This document shows, piece by piece, positions 5,868 through 9,739 of a DNA stretch of 9,739 nt. The stretch lies in contig CAKSIR010000091.1 of the NCBI GenBank assembly GCA_934462775.1, forward strand, positions 1 to 9,739, in the 5' to 3' direction. Under the pieces are notes generated by a model. That model did no database searches, had not been told where the DNA came from, and saw nothing but the letters and a program-made list of their open reading frames with translations. Each line of letters opens with the position of its first letter. The first letter of the stretch is position 1. Source of the stretch: an uncultured Ruminiclostridium sp. (GTDB lineage: Bacteria; Bacillota; Clostridia; Oscillospirales; Ruminococcaceae). The translations under genes were made by a program, and so were the position numbers.

Positions 5868-6587
5868 TTGGGAAAAAGAATTGACCTTGCAATGGTCGAG
5901 CGGGAATTGGCTAAAAGCCGTACCCTTGCTCAAAATCTTATAAAAGACGGAATTGTTCATATAAATGGGAAAATATGTACAAAACCGTCTGAAACCGTTG
6001 AGGATAATGACGTAATTGAAGTGGTCGGCGATATGCCTAAGTATGTCAGCCGCGGCGGGCTTAAGCTTGAAAAAGCTATTTCGCTGTGGGGGATTGACCT
6101 AAACGGCGCAGTCTGTCTTGATGTAGGAGCGTCCACAGGCGGATTTACCGACTGTATGCTGCAAAACGGAGCAAAAATGGTTTATGCGGTCGATGTCGGA
6201 ACCTCTCAGCTTGATGGAAAATTAAGATCTGACAGCAGAGTTATTTCCATGGAAAAGACGGATATACGAAAGGCTGAACTTCCTGAAAAAGCAGATTTTG
6301 TTAGTATAGACGTTTCATTTATTTCGCTGAAGCTTATACTTCCGTATATAAAAAATCTCTGGTCGGAAAACGGAAAATGCGCCGCGCTCATTAAGCCTCA
6401 GTTTGAAGCGGGGAAAAAGCATCTCGGAAAAAACGGAGTCATAAAGGACAAGAAGCTCCAACAGGCCATTGTTGACGATATAAGGCAATTCTGCATTTCA
6501 AGCGGTTTTACTGTCATCGGAACTGCCGAATCCGCTATAACGGGCGGCGACGGCAACAGAGAGTTTCTCATTTATTTAAGCAATTGA
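5868..6587 (+). CDS. tlyA: TlyA family rRNA (cytidine-2'-O)-methyltransferase
   Basis: A 239-residue protein with an N-terminal S4 RNA-binding domain (about 3-60, with DLAMVERELAKSRTLAQNLI and GIVHINGK) joined to an FtsJ/RrmJ-type Rossmann methyltransferase domain. SAM-binding motif I is CLDVGASTGGFTD (83-95). The likely catalytic K-D-K-E set is intact: K66 in SRGGLKLEKA, D148 in SIDVSFISL, K176 in ALIKPQFE and E232 in GNREFLIYL. Spacings between the last three (28 and 56 residues) fit what I recall for mycobacterial TlyA. Known homologues 2'-O-methylate cytidines in 16S and/or 23S rRNA and affect capreomycin sensitivity; which rRNA is modified here cannot be told. Older annotations call this family hemolysin; nothing here suggests a pore former. 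The start is TTG, with GGGAG (5857-5861) 6 bases upstream and only one base after dxs. It is YqxC in Bacillus. Confidence 0.93.
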   Translation: MGKRIDLAMVERELAKSRTLAQNLIKDGIVHINGKICTKPSETVEDNDVIEVVGDMPKYVSRGGLKLEKAISLWGIDLNGAVCLDVGASTGGFTDCMLQNGAKMVYAVDVGTSQLDGKLRSDSRVISMEKTDIRKAELPEKADFVSIDVSFISLKLILPYIKNLWSENGKCAALIKPQFEAGKKHLGKNGVIKDKKLQQAIVDDIRQFCISSGFTVIGTAESAITGGDGNREFLIYLSN

Positions 6588-6594
6588 GGTTGGT

Positions 6595-7449
6595 ATGAAG
6601 GTTTTAATTTGTACGAATATCAAAAAAGAACGCAGCAGAAAAGTTGTTCCAAGCGTGGTTGAGAAGCTGCTGCTGTTTGGTATTGTGCCGCTGATGAACG
6701 AAAAGGACAGGGAGTATTTCGACTGCGGAAATGTTGTTTACGATACTCTTGAAAATCAGATTGCAGCCTGTGATATTTTCCTTACAGTCGGCGGCGACGG
6801 AACCATTCTCCGATGGGGAAAGCACGCCGCGCGAACAGGCAAATCACTGCTTGGTATCAACACCGGCAGGCTTGGATTTATGGCAACCCTTGAGTGCGAC
6901 GGTCTGGACAAGCTGAAAAAACTTGTCGACAGCGACTATACCGTCAGCAGCCGTATGCTGATGAACGTCAATATCGAACGCGGCAACGGCGACCTTAACT
7001 TTCTGGCTCTGAACGACGTTGTTTTTTACAAGGACAGCGGCTCGAAGCTGCCGGAATTTCGCGTTGAAAGCAACGGCACGGAAGTGTCAAACATCCGCGC
7101 GGACGGAATGATTTTCAGCACGCCAACCGGCTCGACCGCATACTCATTGTCCGCAGGCGGTCCGATTATCGAGCCGTCACTCAGATGCATAGAAATGACG
7201 CCGCTGTGCGCGCATACGCTGTTCAGCCGTCCGATGATTTTCGGCGGTGACACTCGGCTGAAGGTGGTATATTTCGGCTACGAAAGCAGCAAGGTTTTCA
7301 TAACCGTTGACGGCGACGACGGAATTTCCTTTGAGGAAGCCGACAGCGTGACTATAACAAAGTCAGAGCTGGCGCTGAATCTTATAGATCTCGACGGCGA
7401 CAGCTTTTACAGCTCGATCCACAACAAGCTGATGCGTCCGTTAAAATAA
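6595..7449 (+). CDS. nadK: NAD kinase
   Basis: Phosphorylates NAD to NADP in the cytosol using ATP or polyphosphate. The 284-residue length is normal. The diagnostic GGDGTILRW is at 66-74 (the catalytic aspartate is D68) and is followed by GINTGRLGFMAT (87-98). ALNDVVFY (138-145) is the conserved NE/ND motif. The glycine-rich nucleotide site is RADGMIFSTPTGSTAYSLSAGG (168-189). The C-terminal CAHTLFSRPMIF (205-216) and VDGDDG (238-243) are also family features. GAGGT (6586-6590), overlapping the tlyA stop, is 4 bases before the ATG. Placement between tlyA and argR is common in Clostridia. By eye this gene uses more G and C at third positions than the end of dxs and tlyA just before it. Confidence 0.95.
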   Translation: MKVLICTNIKKERSRKVVPSVVEKLLLFGIVPLMNEKDREYFDCGNVVYDTLENQIAACDIFLTVGGDGTILRWGKHAARTGKSLLGINTGRLGFMATLECDGLDKLKKLVDSDYTVSSRMLMNVNIERGNGDLNFLALNDVVFYKDSGSKLPEFRVESNGTEVSNIRADGMIFSTPTGSTAYSLSAGGPIIEPSLRCIEMTPLCAHTLFSRPMIFGGDTRLKVVYFGYESSKVFITVDGDDGISFEEADSVTITKSELALNLIDLDGDSFYSSIHNKLMRPLK

Positions 7450-7461
7450 TAAGGTGATGAA

Positions 7462-7899
7462 ATGAAAAAGAAACGTCAGGCTGAAATTTTATCAATAATC
7501 AAGGAATTTGAGGTAGAGAATCAGGACGTGCTTCAATCTATTCTTCGGGAGCGTGGATTTGATGTAACTCAGGCGACAATTTCCCGCGACATTAACGAGC
7601 TGCGCCTTGAAAAGGCAATCAACGAAAACGGAGTAAACTGCTACTGCAAGGCGCACAAGATCAACGACGCACGTTTTTCAACCATTTTCCAGCAGGCTGT
7701 AATCAGCATCGACTACGCAATTAACACCGTGTGCGTAAAGTGTCATTCCGGACTTGCCAATGCTGCCTGCGCCACCTTCGACCTTATGAACCTCGATTAT
7801 GTGGTAGGAACAATTGCGGGGGACGATACCATATTTATACTTGTGCGAACCGAAAATGACGCGAGGGATCTTACCGAAAAATTGAAAAAAATGCTTTAG
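7462..7899 (+). CDS. argR: Arginine repressor ArgR/AhrC
   Basis: An arginine-dependent hexameric DNA-binding regulator that represses arginine synthesis and can activate arginine catabolism. At 145 residues it is close to the usual 149-150. The N-terminal winged helix-turn-helix is complete, with recognition helix TQATISRDINELRLEKA (36-52). The C-terminal domain carries CHSGLANAACATFD (94-107) and the arginine-binding, oligomerisation motif GTIAGDDTIFILV (116-128), whose D121-D122 are the ligand-contacting acidic pair. AAGGTG (7451-7456) lies 5 bases before the ATG. I see no convincing ARG box in the window, so autoregulation of this operon is not evident. ArgR beside recN is a conserved pairing in Firmicutes and does not by itself imply a shared function. 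Confidence 0.95.
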   Translation: MKKKRQAEILSIIKEFEVENQDVLQSILRERGFDVTQATISRDINELRLEKAINENGVNCYCKAHKINDARFSTIFQQAVISIDYAINTVCVKCHSGLANAACATFDLMNLDYVVGTIAGDDTIFILVRTENDARDLTEKLKKML

Positions 7900-7915
7900 G
7901 AGGAACGTTCAGGAA

Positions 7916-9577
7916 ATGCTGAAGGAAATTTACATAGAAAATCTTGCAATAATTGAAAAAGCGGTTATTTCCTTTACCGAGGGACTGAACATTTTTTCCG
8001 GTGAAACAGGCGCGGGCAAAAGTATTCTCATTGGCGGAATAAATGCGGTGCTTGGCGGCAGAACCAGCAAGGAAATTGTTCGCGCAGGAACTGCAAAAGC
8101 CAATATCACGGCCCTTTTTGACTACATTCCTGACGTTGTTAAGCAAAAGCTGGAGGAATACGGATACACAGCCGATAACGATGAATTGCTGCTTCAGCGT
8201 GAGATTTCGGCTGACGGAAAAAGCACCGCCAGAATTTGCGGTAAAACGGCTACTGTTGCAGTGCTTAAGGACGTAGCGGCGGGGCTTATTGACATTCACG
8301 GTCAGCATGATAATCAGATACTTATGAGCAACGATAAGCAGCGTGAAATTCTTGACAGCTACGGTCAGCTTGAGGGCGCGTTGGAACAGTATCGCTCGCT
8401 GTTCAAGGATTTTTCTCAGCTTTCCCACAAAATAAAACGCTTGCAGGAAGAAAACAGCCTGAAGCAGGAAAAGCTGGAAATTCTGGAGGGGCGAATCAAC
8501 GAGCTTAACGAGCTGAATTTCAGGGAAGGTGAGGAGGCTGAAATCGAACAGCGCCTTACCGAAGCAAGAAATTTCGAGGAAATACAGACCTCTCTTGCAA
8601 TTGCCTACAACTGCATAGAGGGCAGCGACGATGAAGCAGGCGCGCTGAGTCTTTCCGAAAGAACCTGCAACGAAATGGGCAAGCTGTCCGATTATGTAAA
8701 CGGCTGCGAGGAGTTAAGGCAGCGCCTTGAAAGCGTAATCGTAGAGCTGGACGATATAAAAAGCGAAATTTCCTCCAAAATGAGCGACAGCGAACAATAT
8801 CCGCTTGCCTACCTTGAAGAGCGAATGAGCGACATTCTTCGTGCAAAGCGCAAATACGGAATGGATATAGACGCGCTTATTGAACAGCACGAGAATTGGA
8901 AGCTGGAATACGAAGCTCTCCTAAACAGCGATGATGTTCTTGAAGCCCTGCTTGAGGAGCGTCATAAACTGGCTGACACGGTAAGGAAAAATGCCGCAGA
9001 GATTTCGGAAATACGCAAAAAAACCGCCGAAATCCTTGTGAAAAAAATATCGGAGGAGCTTAAATATCTGGATATGCCTAATGTAAAACTGATTTTTGCG
9101 GTTGAGCAGGACAAAATTTCAGTAAACGGCATGGACAGAATTGAAATGCTGATTTCGGTAAACAAAGGCGAGGAGCCGAAGCCAATCAACAAGATTGCGT
9201 CAGGCGGCGAGCTTTCGCGCATAATGCTTGCAATTAAGAACGTGCTTGCGTCAAACGACAATATCCCAACGATGATATTCGATGAAATTGACACGGGAAT
9301 AAGCGGTCACGCGGCTCAAAAGGTCGGAATCAAGCTGGCTGAAATTGCAAAAAAAAGGCAGGTGCTTTGCGTAACTCACCTTGCTCAGATTGCGGCGATG
9401 GCTGACAATCATCTGCTTATCAGAAAATCCAGCGATGAAAGCCGTACATATACAAAAATTTATCCGCTTAGCTTTGATGAACGAAAAAAGGAGATCGCGC
9501 GGATTATTTCGGGCGACAGCGAGAGCGAAGCCGCTCTTAACAGCGCTGAGGAATTGCTGCTCAGAAAAGAAAAATAA
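7916..9577 (+). CDS. recN: DNA repair protein RecN
   Basis: An SMC-like ATPase that acts early at DNA double-strand breaks, tethering ends for RecA-mediated recombination. The 553 residues match the family's usual 550-570. The N-terminal head starts MLKEIYIENLAIIEKAVISF; Walker A is SGETGAGKS (28-36) and the Q-loop region is DIHGQHDNQIL (126-136). Long helices rich in E, K, Q and L (about 150-385) form the short coiled coil typical of RecN. The C-terminal head has the ABC signature ASGGELSR (428-435), Walker B TMIFDEIDTGISG (452-464) and the switch histidine in CVTHLAQIA (H488). All motifs are intact. AGGAGG (7898-7903) overlaps the argR stop but is 12 bases from the ATG; a second AGGA (7911-7914) is one base away, so initiation may be modest or coupled. 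It is the last gene seen. Confidence 0.96.
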   Translation: MLKEIYIENLAIIEKAVISFTEGLNIFSGETGAGKSILIGGINAVLGGRTSKEIVRAGTAKANITALFDYIPDVVKQKLEEYGYTADNDELLLQREISADGKSTARICGKTATVAVLKDVAAGLIDIHGQHDNQILMSNDKQREILDSYGQLEGALEQYRSLFKDFSQLSHKIKRLQEENSLKQEKLEILEGRINELNELNFREGEEAEIEQRLTEARNFEEIQTSLAIAYNCIEGSDDEAGALSLSERTCNEMGKLSDYVNGCEELRQRLESVIVELDDIKSEISSKMSDSEQYPLAYLEERMSDILRAKRKYGMDIDALIEQHENWKLEYEALLNSDDVLEALLEERHKLADTVRKNAAEISEIRKKTAEILVKKISEELKYLDMPNVKLIFAVEQDKISVNGMDRIEMLISVNKGEEPKPINKIASGGELSRIMLAIKNVLASNDNIPTMIFDEIDTGISGHAAQKVGIKLAEIAKKRQVLCVTHLAQIAAMADNHLLIRKSSDESRTYTKIYPLSFDERKKEIARIISGDSESEAALNSAEELLLRKEK

Positions 9578-9599
9578 CAGGCGGAGTTATCAGCCTGTT
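9576..9599 (+). other. Hairpin overlapping the recN stop codon
   Basis: AACAGGC (9576-9582) pairs perfectly with GCCTGTT (9593-9599) around a 10-base loop, beginning within the TAA stop of recN. No T-run follows, so it is not a canonical terminator. It could protect the 3' end of the message. Confidence 0.5.
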
Positions 9600-9657
9600 C
9601 AGAGTGTCGAAAAATCTGCTTTTGAAAATCAAAAGCAGATTTCAGACTGTTGAAAAA
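9600..9657. repeat. 14-bp perfect hairpin bracketed by imperfect 15-base direct repeats
   Basis: The direct repeat reads CAGAGTGTCGAAAAA at 9600-9614 and CAGACTGTTGAAAAA at 9643-9657, identical at 13 of 15 positions. Between and partly overlapping them is a perfect inverted repeat, 9612-9625 with 9629-9642, and a 3-base loop. Nothing in it is coding. This arrangement looks like a small dispersed repeat rather than a simple terminator. Confidence 0.65.
9610..9642 (-). terminator. Possible terminator for a convergent minus-strand gene
   Basis: Read on the minus strand, the 14-bp stem at 9612-9642 is followed by a five-T run (complement of 9610-9614, three of these bases shared with the stem foot). 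On the plus strand only three T's close the stem. It would serve a gene entering from the right, which is outside the window, or act weakly in both directions behind recN. Confidence 0.3.
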
Positions 9658-9677
9658 GTCAAATTTAAAGTTTTTGT

Positions 9678-9739
9678 CCACTTTTTTCAAAAAGTGGTGG
9701 GTACTTAGGGCAACGCCCTAAGTCGCTCTCCGCAGAGAG
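9678..9739. repeat. Start of a three-hairpin repeat cluster, cut by the window edge
   Basis: Three tight hairpins follow in series: CCACTTTT (9678-9685) with AAAAGTGG (9690-9697); ACTTAGGGC (9703-9711) with GCCCTAAGT (9715-9723) around AAC; and CTCTC (9726-9730) with GAGAG (9735-9739) around CGCA, the last running off the end. Loops are 3-4 bases. The design, though not the sequence, is the same as the two clusters at 150-204 and 233-281. The wording of this block is reminiscent of dispersed non-coding repeats in Ruminococcaceae genomes, from memory only. Positions 9658-9677 before it are T/A-rich and show no feature. Confidence 0.6.

Noticed and set aside
5868..6587. Hemolysin, as this family is sometimes labelled
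   Set aside because: The protein has an S4 domain, a SAM-binding motif and the methyltransferase catalytic set, with no secretion signal or pore-forming feature.
7871..8428. 185-codon minus-strand open frame
   Set aside because: Lies opposite recN, which has complete family motifs through this stretch. Its translation is low in recognisable domains and it has no evident promoter.
9381..9653. 90-codon plus-strand open frame across the recN end
   Set aside because: Out of frame with recN over conserved Walker B and switch regions, and its 3' part is the hairpin repeat.

Overview
The window is a compact, entirely plus-strand housekeeping operon of a low-to-moderate GC Gram-positive bacterium of the class Clostridia. 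Gene content and order match the Bacillus/Clostridium yqhY-nusB-xseA-xseB-ispA-dxs-yqxC(tlyA)-ahrC(argR)-recN cluster. The clostridial features are a divergent PAP2 (DUF212) gene between ispA and dxs and nadK between tlyA and argR. The style of the flanking hairpin repeats suggests Ruminococcus/Oscillospiraceae, but that placement is an inference from memory, not a search result.

Layout: positions 1-76 hold the last codons of an upstream gene, followed by a Rho-independent terminator (83-109). Positions 110-424 contain no gene. They carry one good promoter and a striking nested repeat (127-307). In it, three copies of an 18-base promoter-like arm alternate in orientation (+, -, +) and enclose two clusters of three short hairpins each. 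The operon then runs Asp23/Gls24 protein, nusB, xseA, xseB (56 codons), ispA, divergent PAP2, dxs, tlyA, nadK, argR and recN. Apart from the 68-base gap with a hairpin before nusB, genes are separated by 1-21 bases or overlap by 4, so they are almost certainly co-transcribed and often translationally coupled. xseA, dxs and tlyA appear to start with TTG.

Functionally, the genes cover transcription antitermination and rRNA synthesis (NusB), exonuclease VII (XseA+XseB), isoprenoid precursor synthesis (Dxs opens the MEP pathway, IspA makes the C15 prenyl diphosphate, and the PAP2-like membrane protein is a possible lipid-phosphate phosphatase). They also cover 2'-O-methylation of rRNA (TlyA), NADP synthesis (NadK), arginine regulation (ArgR) and double-strand-break repair (RecN). 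All catalytic motifs checked are intact and I see no broken gene.

Positions 9578-9739, after recN, hold no gene and no canonical terminator. They contain a run of hairpins, one with a 14-bp perfect stem bracketed by imperfect direct repeats. At the window edge a further three-hairpin cluster begins that resembles the upstream ones in design. The coding part is ordinary; the unexplained structure is in the two flanking non-coding regions.
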